NCBI RefSeq assembly: GCF_014839805.1
Contig: NC_051135.1
Span: 14,883,291-14,947,290 of the forward strand
Source of the DNA: Manduca sexta
Lineage: Eukaryota > Arthropoda > Insecta > Lepidoptera > Sphingidae
Direction of reading: 5' to 3'
Length of the DNA stretch: 64,000 bases
The notes beneath the pieces are model-generated. The model saw only the letters and a program-made list of their open reading frames with translations, had not been told where the DNA came from and did not search any database. The stretch's first letter is position 1; every line of letters begins with the position of its first letter. Positions 35,251-46,988 of this stretch are shown in pieces. The translations under genes and the position numbers were made by a program.

Positions 35251-36399
35251 TTTAAAAAAAATAATTACATGTTACTCACAGTAAAATCACAAGGCATTTG
35301 AAAGGTCTTGACATACATAAATGGTCAAGACCAGATGGAATCCCACCTTATTTTATATCACTATGCGCCTCATCTTTACGTTTACCTTTGTTTCTCATTA
35401 TACATAAGTCCTTATTAACATGCACATTTACAAAAAAAATTAAGTCCGCTAAAGTTGTCCCTATTCACAAAAACGGAAATAAATAATATGATTCTAATTA
35501 CAGATCTCTATACTGTCTGCCTTTGTTAAATCATTCAAAGCTAGTTTATCCGTAAGTATCTGAAATGTTAAACTAATAATTTTTTTATTAGTGAACAACA
35601 TAGTTTCATCCAGACCCGTTCTACAAATATAAACTTATCGACTAAATTTAATGTAATTGCTACTCTTATTTCGTCAAAAATACATATCATTGGTTTATGT
35701 ATAGTTAATACTTTCTAATACTGGTGTTATTTTTTTCACTGCATTCTGTGACACCTAAGAATGTTTATTATTACTACTACATATTATTGAAGCTAGTTAT
35801 AATGTAACTACTATTGGATTTACCTAATTATAAATAATTGTAAGTAGCATTTCTCACTGACTACCTGAAGTAAGCAAGGCAGGAAAAAACCCGGACCTTA
35901 TTATTGACTAACCGATAAAAAACATACACTTATTATACTTTAAGTTATATATCTAAAGGTTATGTAAAAACAAAAATAGTTCCATTTTCTGACACAGCGG
36001 ATATGAATATCATTCTTGAGATTCATGACGTATTCGTTGCGTTTATGAACTATTTCGTAATAAACACTGACAATCCAAATCGTAGATATGGAAGTTTGCG
36101 AAAAATTTGGTAAGTACGTACTACATACTTTGTATATTAGGTGGTGATATTAGAGTAGATAGCGAAGCGAAAACAAGTTCTAAAACTCGCCATAGTAGCC
36201 TATGACAGTGACGTATTTCGGGATAAGTTATTGTTCATCCGGTTTTAAACAGGCCGTCATAATTATGTCTACTAGCGAGGAGCAATCATCTCTCGTAGTC
36301 AACAATCTACCTGGACCCTACTCCATTAACAGACTTGTACAATGAGCTCATTTTAACATGCCTGTAATGTATTAAAAATAGAGTCACTATAGCCAAGTG

Positions 36400-36738
36400 A
36401 TATTAAGCGGCGATAGCCTAGTTGGGAGTGAAACGGACTGCCGAGACAATGTCCGCAGGTTCAAATCCCAAGGGCACACACCTCTGATTTTTCTAAAAAA
36501 TCATGTGTGTATTCTTTGTGAATTTATCGTTTGCTTTAACGGTGAAGGAAAACATCGTGATGAAACCTGCACATCTGAGAAGTTCTCTATAGGAATTTCG
36601 AAGGTGTGTGAAGTCTACCAATCCGCACTAGGCCAGCGTGGTGGACTAAGGCCTAATCCCTCTCTGTAGTAGAGGAGGCCCGTGCTCAGCAGTGGGCAAG
36701 TATATAATACAGGGCTGATATTATTATTATTATTATTA
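36400..36738 (+). mobile_element. SINE-1 copy with intact target duplication
   Basis: Head GCGGCGATAGCCTAGTTGGG from 36407, B box GGTTCAAATCC, and a tail ending in (ATT)n. Flanked by a perfect 12-bp duplication TATAGCCAAGTG (36388-36399 and 36739-36750). Confidence 0.87.
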
Positions 36739-37019
36739 TATAGCCAAGTGGCTATAGAAAGTTCTATTGTATATCATTTTAAATAAATATTATATTTTGC
36801 AAATAAAACAATATAGGTACCTATATATTGTATAAATTAGAAACTCCTCCTTTTGTGAAGTCACTTAAAAATATTAAAATATTCAGCTCATGACCAACCC
36901 GCACGTAAAAGCAAGGTCTTATTTTTAATTAGGTTAATAACCGACCCGAATGTACTTAATTTTACAAGATCATTTTTTATTTTTAAATAATTTGGGATAA
37001 AACCTATTTTTTTACCTCA

Positions 37020-37283
37020 TTAAAGTCGACGGTTCTCAAATCACTCACACCTTTTGTCCCTAAAGGGGAAGGCAGAAACGCAATTGGTACACCCCTTTCA
37101 CCGAGCATATGCTGTTCCATAATGTGATAGGGCGCAATCGCATAGCCATATCGGGCACATGCCCAAGACTTCGAACCGATAATAAAAATAAAAACAAATA
37201 TCACCGCCCAACCCGGGGGTCGAAACCAAGACCCCAACACTGCAGTTGTATTGTGTACAACTACGCCACCAAGGCAGTCGTGT
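37020..37283 (-). mobile_element. SINE-2 copy, reversed
   Basis: The high end has CAACTACGCCACCAAGGCAG, the reversed tRNA head. CAACCCGGGGGTCGAAACC is the B-box region, and GTCCCTAAAGGGGAAGGC is the 3' part. Confidence 0.7.
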
Positions 37284-37408
37284 AGGCAGACTGCACATTT
37301 GGAGACGCCTTGAATGTCTTTTATTGGCGATAGGAAACAGTTAACATTAGGTGATCTAGTTTTCAATTTGACATGACACTAACTTGAGATTATATTTTTT
37401 TATTTTTT

Positions 37409-37700
37409 TGAATGACGAGACTAGCTTGCTGTTCGCCTGATGGTAAGCGATGCGGCCGCCCATAAACAGCAAAAACACCATCCAACACCTTTAATTACAA
37501 AGTATTGTTCGTTATTCTGCTGCGCTCGCCATTCTGAGAAGTGAGATGTTAAGTCTTATTATGTCTAGTAGTTACACTGGCTACGATGTCCTTCAAACCG
37601 GAATACAACAGTGACTACACACTGTTGTTTGGCGGCAGAAATAAACATTGCGGTAATACCTACCCAGGCGGACTCTTACTTGAAAGACCGATCGCCAATA
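37409..37700 (+). repeat. Interspersed repeat-3 copy
   Basis: GAATGACGAGACTAGCTTGC through CACCATCCAACACCTTTAAT, GACTACACACTGTTGTTTGG and CCTACCCAGGCGGACTCTTA. A clearer copy than 5751-6030. Confidence 0.7.
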
Positions 37701-37967
37701 AATCTCTTTTAGGGCCGCATTAATAGATGCTACTTAGCATCGACCAGCGGTGATATTATCAACAGTTAGTATCATAATATCGTCAGCATTTAATCAACAG
37801 AGAGCAATATCTCAAATGATATCTTAAGCAGCACATAACAGATAAGTTTTAATTATTAAATTGCGTTGACTGAGCTGACAATGAGCGCTCAAGTTTTGTT
37901 TATTAAATAGTTCTACATCTTAAATGTCTACTTAAGATTCCATTCAAAGGTGTCGGTGGTAGAAAAT

Positions 37968-38170
37968 GTTTTATATCCGCCGGTATAGCTACCCCCGTAC
38001 ACAAGATGTTAAAACCCGCCATATTGGCGCACGTGTGTCGCGTTCCAGGATCAGCCTATGTATATCCGTTTCCAACAGGCCGGCATAATTGTGGCGACTG
38101 TAGAGGGGTAATCATCTCTCGTCAGCCGAGATTCTATTGAACCCTACTCCACTCACTATCAGGTGTAGGG
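37968..38170 (+). repeat. Interspersed repeat-4 copy
   Basis: TTTTATATCCGCCGGTATAG, AACAGGCCGGCATAATTGTG, GGTAATCATCTCTCGTCAGC and CCCTACTCCACTCACTATCA. Related sequence at 15310-15460, 26660-26800, 33150-33350 (-), 36210-36350 and 50460-50690. Confidence 0.65.
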
Positions 38171-38244
38171 GTCAATTCGTCAAGCTTGTATAAAAAAGGT
38201 GTTTGTGTACGGTAGAATGTTTTAGTACGGAACAATAAGTCATT

Positions 38245-38525
38245 ATATAACTTCGCCCGCGTGAAGGAGTTTTCTGGGATAAACGTCCCATTATATATTT
38301 TCCTAGGATAGTATTCTATAACCTTCCCAGGGTCTTAAACTGTCTCAAACTTCATTTTGTTTTACCACTTTTTATTTCATGTCCCACGGGAACGGGATAA
38401 AAAATCCTATGTCCCTCTCCTGGTTCTAAGCTACCTCCCCAACAATTTTCAGCCAAATTGGTTCAGCCGTTCTTGAGTTATAAATAGTGTAACTAACACA
38501 ACTTTCTTTAATATATATAGATTTA
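38245..38525 (-). mobile_element. Helitron-like fragment, reversed
   Basis: ATAACTTCGCCCGCGTGAAG at the low end, then GATAAACGTCCCATTATATA, AAATTGGTTCAGCCGTTCTT and a TAATATATATAGAT end. This is the reversed arrangement of a Helitron-like 3' arm and 5' start. Confidence 0.5.
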
Positions 38526-40913
38526 CTATATTATATTATAATGTTGTATTCTGGTACTATAAATTATGTTCTGTGTTGCATAATAATTCGCTGTAATGCC
38601 TACACGCTGCAGCAAAACAACTTCTCTAAGATTTTGGGTATTTCTGATTGGCTTTGTTGTGCTGCAGATTAGTCATGTAATTAAATGTTTTATAATGTAT
38701 AAATGCAACCGATCGTCTTGTTGTATTTTCCTCTATAATCTTTTTTATTGACCGAAAATTATAATTGTAAATATAGGTGAATGCACGCTGTACACCGTTT
38801 ATTAATTATGTAGATATTCATTTCCTCCTTTATTTTGTACTAAAGTTTATTTTATGCCTGTTCAGGGTTAAATCCCTTCACTTTGATCGCGTTCCATTTC
38901 AACGGTGATTTGGGTAAGATGTAAGAGGTGCAACATCGTATAAATCAAATAACTTGCTATTCTGATATAATTTCGTTTTTTGATAATGTTGATTTATTTA
39001 TTTACATGTGTACCTTTTATTTCTTCAAATAGTTTTAAAAATATCTACAGTGTCATTCCAGAGGGATAAGATCGGATGCCTAGAGCTATTTCAAAAGCAA
39101 ACTTCGCTTGTAAAAATACCTTTTAAAAAAATTCTATGCATTGTTACCTCGTTCGGAGTTTTCTCCTTTCACGAAATTTGGAATTTGTATTAAGGGATAC
39201 AGATGGTTTTAGAGAGTAGTTTGAACTATAAAGAAGTCCTATCTTTTTAACATATTTCTAAAATAATGTTACTCTTTTAAAGCCTAATAGAATAAATACT
39301 ACTTGTTATTTTAAGGAAATGAAATATAGCTAAGTTAAGTTATTATGATAGTTACTATTGAAAACTTGTAAAAAATATTCGCGAACACTGTTCAACACGC
39401 TGAAACAGCGTCCGATTGAACCCAAAACCACCTTAACTATTGTGACCTTGTACATGAATGACTTGAAAAAAGAAACAAAATATGTAATGAGCTATTGACG
39501 ATAAAAGAGTAGGAGTTTTTTCTGACTTCTTAATTCGGTAGCTAAAGAAAGGCTAGTAGGTAGGGGGTAGGTTGGGATTTACCGGTAAAAATCGCGACGT
39601 ATCTTTACGTTGTATAAACAAAATCTTCCCCTACATGCCAGCCTGAGCTGAATGTCGTATAATGTACGTTTAACATTACGCTTTGTTTTTTAATTTTAAG
39701 AAAATACTCTACATACGTCTGTGGTTATATAAGTAACACGTTATTATTGTAATAATCGATTTATCATGTATGTACCTTGACCTTTCATTAGTACTACTGT
39801 GTGCGCCGAGAAGTTTAATATTTTTTTTCATAATTGCGAATACGAATATTTGTTGTGACGTCACAAAATTATGTCTATGAACTTATTACTTAAGATTTGC
39901 GGACTTTATATATTTTTGTTTTACCCGTTTAAGGATTACATAATTTCGCGATTATCTTGGGTTTTAGCTTGTGATAACTTTGTTGGCTCGTAATTGCGAT
40001 GTACAAAGTCATTACTTTATCATCATGGATAATAAAGTAATACATACATTTTTTAACTCAAAGTAGGAATATTAATTTAGTTACTGTTACACTTCGCTAT
40101 AATATGTAACTTAAGTTTAATTTTACTATCATTTACACTTTCACATTATTCGTTAATTTGTTATACAGCTCTGCATTCTCATAAAGGATGGTCTTTCTAT
40201 AATTTGTCATGGCTTAATTCATTCTGGTTAGAATTTATTTCGAAGACAGTATTTATTACATTTAAGAGGACAACCAACAAAACGTACACCTTATAGATAA
40301 ATATATTTACAAAATTCAATAACTAAAAGCTGCAGTGCTATATTCAATTTCTGGTAGTTTCTACGTTAGTTGATCATCTATAAGTTAGCCAGAATATATT
40401 CGTATAATCACACAATTATAATATGTATAGTTCAATATAACACGAATATTGATAACATCACTACATACGTTACACCAGTCTCACGTTATCTTGTCAATCT
40501 ATTTAAATTTCGCATAAATAATTATCCATTGTATCGTTTTTTAAATGACGTTTACGATTTTAGGCATGTCCCTAACTGCAAACTTTAATCAGAGTCGAGC
40601 GAAGACAAAACTGCACTTCTCAGTCGCGAAGCCACCTCAACACTGTTCCTACTCCTTGATATAAACGAAATATCAACTTTCAATAATTTAAAATTATCTT
40701 AGCTTCGTGGTGTACAATTTGCCACTGAAATATAAAATTATGTTTACCAATGATCGCCTGCGCTGCGTAAAGCCCTCACTTCTCGTACGTTAGCGGCCAG
40801 CTTTAATTAAATATTAAATAACGTGGCATTGTATCTGACGTAATTTATTATATAAATATAAAATTTCCTGGTACACCGTACTCACAAATACTGCTACTAC
40901 TAAAGGAAAAACA
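38526..40913. other. Upstream region of the scavenger receptor gene
   Basis: AT-rich. Contains a family X LINE 3' fragment at 39505-39830. No other gene or clear promoter motif was recognised up to the ATG at 40914. Confidence 0.5.
39505..39830 (+). mobile_element. LINE 3' end, family X (degraded)
   Basis: GTAGGAGTTTTTTCTGACTT, GGTAGCTAAAGAAAGGCTAG, ATGCCAGCCTGAGCTGAATG and TGTACCTTGACCTTTCATTA parallel the copies at 31224 and 49205. Confidence 0.45.
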
Positions 40914-43900
40914 ATGGGAACTAAGAAAACTGCAATGGTGCTCAACAGCAATGCCTCCTTGCAAGGATTACGGAATACGAGTGAGTGTTTGTTTTTTTAA
41001 TAATTTAACGGGTTCCATGAATTAATCAATTGTTTTAAAGAGCTGATTCGAAAACCATGTCATGGAGGACTGTATTATGTGACCTTTTAAACTTTTTTAT
41101 TATTTTCAGTACCTTTTATTTAATAACTTATTTAAAATTGCAGTCTTCGAAACGTCGGGAGAAAAATAAAATACTATCCGCGATAGAATCCGAAAATTTG
41201 TTTAATTTCAATGTCTAATTAACTGATTTTGAACATCTGCAGCAGTTCTTTTTGCGCCCAAGTTTTAAGTAGCATTTAAATTGAATGTTTCAGAGACAAT
41301 CGTCTTGGCAGCGTTGTTGGGGATCATTTTATTGGTGATTCCAGTTCTGATGATCTTCATAGATCCTATATTTGTTTTGGCTAAATTCGTAAGTATTTAA
41401 GTATATCTATTTATTTCGATCTGTTGTCTGTTTCTTCCTGGAATTAGTATAGCAAGCACCTTTGTGAGATCATATTATTAGCATAGCTTATGTTAAGATA
41501 ACAGCAAAAAGTTGGAATCATACCTATGCATCTAAAAACTCACATTATATATGCCTAAATTTTAAGTAAAAGCAAAGGGTATTTTGACCTTTGAATTAGA
41601 ATTTATAATCCTATTGAAACATGAAACTGGCATGAATGGTTTAGTCTAGAATTAAACGAATTCAACTTTGATCTCAGAAACTCCGCATCACCAAAGGCAG
41701 CGTCCTCTATGAGCTGATGAAACATGAGACAGAGACAGCGCGGCTGGAAATCCATTTGTTCAACGCTACCAACGCGGAGAGGTTCCTCAGAGGTGAGGAT
41801 CAGAAACTGAGGGTCCAGGAGGTCGGTCCTTTTGTATACCAGTAAGTGTATTATATTTTAGGAACGCAGACTGTTAAATAGATAAGGAGAATAAAGGTTA
41901 GGCTTAGAAAGGAGAATAAAGATTAGGGTTAGAAAACACATGTAATACTATGGAATTACGGTATGGTGTTAGATATGTAATTACTTCCTTTTCATTTCTC
42001 TTATCATAGATTAAATTTTATGTTCCATGAGAGTATTTACTAACAATAGACTTCTTAAAATCAAGATATGAACATTTTTAACTTTAATATTTTCAGAGAA
42101 TACAGAAGTCATGAGGAAATAGATTTAGACCTGGAAACTGGTGTGCTGAGGTTCATACCTCGTTTTCGAGCTGAGTTTGTAGAAGAGAAGTCTGTGGGCA
42201 GACCTGAGGAGACCATGCTCGTTGTTCCTCACGTTCCATATATCGTAAATATTCTTTTATGTCTTTTGTAAAACGGCTGTAAATCAGGTCGGGGTCGCCG
42301 CTATAGAGGAACAGATGATTGCGTTCCTCTATAGAAGGGAAGATTTCCAGTCAGGCAGATGTTACGCCTGACCGGGCGCAGCTCCTCCGACGGTTTCTAT
42401 ACGGAGGTGGTATATACGCTGCGTGTCGCGCAAATTCTTTTGTCGGAAGTTAGATTTGTCTATCGCCATCTAGTGTGATTATTGAGCATTATTTCCTAAT
42501 TGCCATCTTGTAGTTCTAGTGATGTTCACAGGATAGATGTGTATACACTTATTGTACCGCTGCACGGCTATTAGAGCTTCTTTGTACTATGAATAGTTTC
42601 AGAATAATCTCCTATCATAGGCGCAGAACGGATCAATGTACACATAGATACATATTTGCATCTGTACGTAAATAGGATCGAGTTTATAGCAGGAGGTTTA
42701 CGTAATATTTGGGTAGGGGATGCAATAGTCGACACAATATTTTGTCATTTGAAATTACTACTTAAATACTATTTATGGAGTGTCTCTTAGCATTAAGAAG
42801 GTGGTCTGGTAATCTCATCATTCAGCCCCACTGAAAGAATTAATGTAATACTGTATTGAAATCCGTTTTGTTCCAGAGTATGACGTCATTCTTCAGTTCG
42901 TATCCCTCAATGATCAAATCCTTATACAGCATGTTGATTTGGCAGCTCAGCCCCGAGCCGTTCATGTCGATCGACGTCCACAAATACTTGTGGGGCTACC
43001 AGGACAAAGTTATCCAGATGTGCAAGAATTTGATTCCTGGCGTCATGTATTACGACTCACTTGCTATATTTGATACGGTATGTAATTTTTAAATTTCTTT
43101 TTTGTTCAAGCGACATATCTTTATTCGCCATTCGACTATAAACTTATTTTTTAAGGGAATGATGCGGTAACTTGTAATTGATCTAACCTCGTGTTTTATT
43201 TTTCACTTGGTAGTTAGTACAATCATGATCCATTTGCATTTTTTTGTCTATATGCTCAAAATATTTGCAATGAAGTTATTAATTCTGTAAAAACTATCAT
43301 CAGATGGCTGGGAGATTATAAAAAAACTATTCAAAACGTTTTGAAAGGAAATGAATTTTGAACTGGGATGGTTTCGCGATTCCGGCAATTAGTTTTTGTA
43401 AAGCATTTAAGAAGATTTTAAATTCATAAACTGATCGGCTTGCTTTGTTTTATTTGAATATTTGTTTGTATATTTCATTTTTAAAAATATTGTTTTTAAA
43501 CTTTGAATCTGATATAAATTTATTCAATTTTAGGCTTTATTCAACAGTAAATATATTTGTTACTAAGATAAGATTATTTATTGAATAACAACTAAATTTA
43601 TTCATTTTAATTTAATTATTTTTAATCTTCACAGTATTATAATGACATATTAGTAATTTTAGAAACACAATTTTTTGTTATACATTATTTGCGCGCAGTC
43701 TTCACCTATAATTAATATGGCACTCAGTCAATCATATTGTAATTTAACTATTGTGATGTATCGGCGTACAGTATGTTAGTGAACATAAAAAAGCAGTATG
43801 TACAACTAGTGAACGAATAATAAGCAAATTATACTCGTACAGATCCAGAATAATTTAACAATGTGATTACAGTTATACGACAGGAAAGCAGACTACAAAA

Positions 43901-46900
43901 TGGAAATGGACATCACGCTTCAGAATAAGTTCCAAGTGAGGCGAGTGATGAAGAAACTACGCGAAAAATCCTGGAACAGTAGCGACTTGGTTCAAACGTT
44001 GGTTTTATGCAATTAGAAACCATTTATCTTTACATATTTGACTCAATGAGATTTGTTAACATTGATTGGAAAACATTGCATCTTCGAGGGCCTTCGGCGA
44101 TCTCCGAATACAGCCATGTTAAACTGTTTTATTAAATTTTTTATGTTCAATATATTAATACTATTGCTTCTCTTACATTTATGTATAAAATAAACTCAGT
44201 GATATCTCATGGTCCTACTCAATGGCGGCTTTAATCGAGGCGAGGCATTGGGCAAAAGCAAAATAAAATACACTTACGCGTGGTCCCAGTTGAAGCAAAA
44301 ATAACTTCATTATTTTAAAAGTTTTGTAGGTGAGATGCTAAAAATCCTCTAAGGCACCACACAAGGCCCCAAGAGGTTGCCTTGTTGATGTTACATTTTA
44401 AATTGATTTCATTTATGTTTATTTACAGAAAGTATGTATTCCAAGACACATACGAAGGAGCAGCATTTCCACCACAGATGACTCCGCAGATGTCCTTAAA
44501 TACTTACCGACCTGGTGTCTGCAAGACTCTGGGCTGGGAATACGCTGGGCGTAAGCGGATGAAGTTAGGAGCCGATACGTTCCTGTACCGGTTGACGAAC
44601 AAGACGTTTGGGAACACGCGCCTGTGTGATAGCAAAGGATTGTGTCCACATGGTGCTATTGACCTTTCTAGTTGTTATTTAGGTGAGTTTTTGTTGATCA
44701 TGTAGACATAAAGCAGATAGATCACGTACTGGCAAGTTTATTTAATTATTAAAGACACAAATATAACATCGTTATAGTACTAATACGATGTTATATAAAC
44801 AAAAAGGTTAATTATTAACACTTATGTGCTGTTTGTAAAAGCGGCGATAGCCTATTTGGGTGTGGAACGGACGGCCAAGACGAATGACCGCAGGTTCAAA
44901 TCTGACTTTTCTAAAAAATCATGTGTGTATTCTTTGTGAATTCATCGTTCGCTTTAACGGTGAAGGAAAACATCGTGAGGAAACCTGCACATCTGAGAAG
45001 TTCTCTATAGGAATTTTGAAGGTGTGTGAATTCTACCAATCTGCACTAGGCCAGCGTGGCCTAATCCCTCTCAGTAGTAGAGGAGGCCCGTGCTCAGCAG
45101 TGGGCAAGTATGTAATACAGAGCTGATATTATTATATTATTATATGGGCTGTTTGCGTGAATTCCCGCAGGTTGCATGTAAATGTAACCAATTTCTAGGA
45201 TATAATGTTAATAACATATAAATTATGACCATCATCCTAGAACACTAACAAAGAAGTGTTTTAAAGGAACTGTGGGGATAATACGATAGTGTAGCATAAT
45301 ATAATATTGACACACGACATCTAACAATATGTCTAGTAAATGGACTTATCCTTAAATTGATTTACTCATTATGGCATTTTTTTACTATTTGTACAACCAA
45401 TATTTAATATTATAAATTTTACTGTCGTTTTATTTATTGTAACATAATAAATTTAACCAGTTCTTAGGAGTTAAAGCAACTGATGTAATATATGTTTTTT
45501 AAACTTCTTACATAAAGTATGAATGACTGATGGGCGCGCTAATTACGCGATATCATTAATGGAAATCTCCATACGTGGAATTGCAGGTCATGATGCAATT
45601 AATCTGGTGTATTCAGTGCATTGTTTAATTGGATTAAATATGACTTTAATGATTCAATTAGCGTGCCTTTAATACGTCGGTGAAGTCATGTAATAATAGT
45701 TTTTATACAAGAGGTTTGTTCGACAGTAAACAGCTCATTCAGCAAAGGAACATAACATGAACATTTATAGAGTTAGACTAAATTGAAGCGCATTTGGCAT
45801 TAGGACCAGGATGGCATAAGGATGAGGAAGGATATTCATATTAGATCAAATTTAATTTAATAAAAGATTTTGTCAACCCAGGTCTAGCTGATGCAACCAT
45901 TCAATAGATGAAATGAAATTTCAGGTCTACCCATAGCTATAACAATGCCCCACTTAATCGACGTGGATTCCGAGTTCCAGCAGCGTGTTGACGGGTTGGT
46001 TCCAGATAAAGAAAAATACCTCAATTATATAGAAATAGAGCCAGTAAGTATCCAGCCGGTCAGTAAGCATGCTAAAATATCTGTATGGTGTCCAACAACT
46101 TGACGACGGGGGCTTGAACGGCGTGTGGAAGCCGTAAGTACCGGGATCTTGCGCGCGCTTCCCCGTGGACATCTGTAAACGGTGGGTCAATTTGTTTGAT
46201 AGCATGTATAGTAGACAGATATTTAAGTTATGCAAGTTTTTGTATCTAGATTGGTATTCAGTTTATCAAGATTAAATCTCAAAATATACGTGTCATAGGT
46301 AGTAGAGAACTCGTATGTATATCAGCCTTGTGAAACAGGACGAAGAATAGATTGTTTTATTCTTTCCGTTCACTACAATGCGTAATGATCATATCACAAA
46401 CCCCAATCGTTCATTTTTCAGAAAATAGGGCTGACAGTGGAAACCTCCGTGTCACTTCAGCTGAACCTGCTTCTGGGTGACATGCGGTTCATGCCGGACC
46501 TCGCTAAGTTCTCAGACATGCTGCTGCCCTTAGCGCATGCCAAGATGGTGAGGACAAACCACCATAACGCGCTTATGGGTTTATTTATTCGTAATCACTA
46601 GCAAAACTATCCACGATCGGAATTAGAACATTTTAAAAATAATGAATTGTTCTAAACATCCTGAATCTATAGACGTTGAGTCCACTAACTAAGGATGAAC
46701 TAATAAGTAGGTACTTAATATGTAACCGATTTTTCAGACGCTCCCTGAACTACCAGCAGCTACAAAAAACTCCCTAACTCTGCTATACGTGACGGGACCT
46801 CAGATATTACTAGGATTAGAGATAGCATCGGCCCTGCTCGGCCTCGCCCTCCTAGTCTACTCACTGGCACTCCTGAGGCGCGACTGGAGTAGACGGAGAG

Positions 46901-46968
46901 ATCCCGCCAGATATTTCGATGATAGACTGAAGGGCAAGGTCCGCGCTGAGTTACCGCTTATTAGTTAA
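40914..46968 (+). CDS. Scavenger receptor class B / CD36-family protein
   Basis: Coding exons: 40914-40980, 41294-41388, 41678-41841, 42097-42244, 42877-43077, 43873-43940 (end uncertain), 44429-44682, 45925-46043, 46422-46547 and 46738-46968; total 1473 nt, 490 residues. Start context is ACAATGG. The N-terminal cytosolic stretch and anchor (VLAALLGIILLVIPVLMIFI) are followed by the family's RITKGS..YELMKHE and FLRGEDQKLRVQEVGPFVYQ. The lumenal/extracellular domain follows (VVPHVPYIS, then SFFSSYPSMIKS, TYEGAAFPPQM, paired Cys in LCDSKGLCPHGAIDLSSC, and LPIAITMPHLI). A second anchor (ILLGLEIASALLGLALLVYS) and a basic tail end the protein. CD36-family proteins bind lipids, lipoproteins or carotenoids at the cell surface. 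This one resembles the SR-B group more than SNMPs, but the ligand is unknown. The exon 6-7 join is only in frame with a GC donor at 43941, and this version lacks the usual Trp-containing segment. Confidence 0.88.
41150..41220 (+). repeat. CGTCGGGAGAAAA repeat in intron 1 of the CD36-family gene
   Basis: TCTTCGAAACGTCGGGAGAA, then AAATAAAATAC, CGCGATAGAATCCG and TTTAATTTCAATGTC. Copies at 18490-18560, 32020-32085 and 48665-48755, and reversed at 55440-55510. Probably the shared end of one element family; Penelope-like or LINE origin is a guess. Confidence 0.6.
42301..42407. repeat. Three successive hairpins in intron 4
   Basis: Perfect inverted pairs: 42301-42312 with 42323-42334 (CTATAGAGGAAC), 42351-42356 with 42366-42371 (TCAGGC), and 42384-42389 with 42402-42407 (CCTCCG). 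The block is GC-richer than the intron around it. Confidence 0.7.
44836..45147 (+). mobile_element. SINE-1 copy in intron 7 of the CD36-family gene
   Basis: Head GCGGCGATAGCCTATTTGGG from 44841. Internal deletion after the B box (GGTTCAAATCTGAC). Flanked by an 8-bp duplication GCTGTTTG (44828-44835 and 45148-45155). Confidence 0.83.
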
Positions 46969-46982
46969 CAATGGACTGTGAT

Positions 46983-46988
46983 AATAAA
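46983..46988 (+). terminator. Polyadenylation signal of the CD36-family gene
   Basis: AATAAA 14 nt after the stop codon, followed by TATGTTTTGTATTTAATG. A very short 3' UTR is implied if used. Confidence 0.6.

Larger units (their letters stand above)
33850..35930 (+). pseudogene. Degraded jockey/CR1-like LINE, interrupted
   Basis: 33914-34255 encodes an apurinic-type endonuclease remnant (FFAVYRPPPLNRNI, VCLVDDFNIS in place of GDFN). 35298-35486 encodes the start of the RT domain (WSRPDGIPPYFI, KSAKVVPIHKNGNK), with ISEQHSFI-like residues following in another frame near 35590. Between them lie a SINE-2 copy (34517-34790) and a reversed family X fragment (35090-35250). Many stops and frame changes; inactive. 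Confidence 0.6.

Noticed and set aside
36397..36669. 90-codon frame in the SINE-1 copy (also 44860-45126)
   Set aside because: Both lie wholly in SINE-1 and share residues only because the SINE is repeated.
44419..46235. - strand frames over the CD36-family exons
   Set aside because: Antisense to exons 7 and 8, which carry the family motifs.
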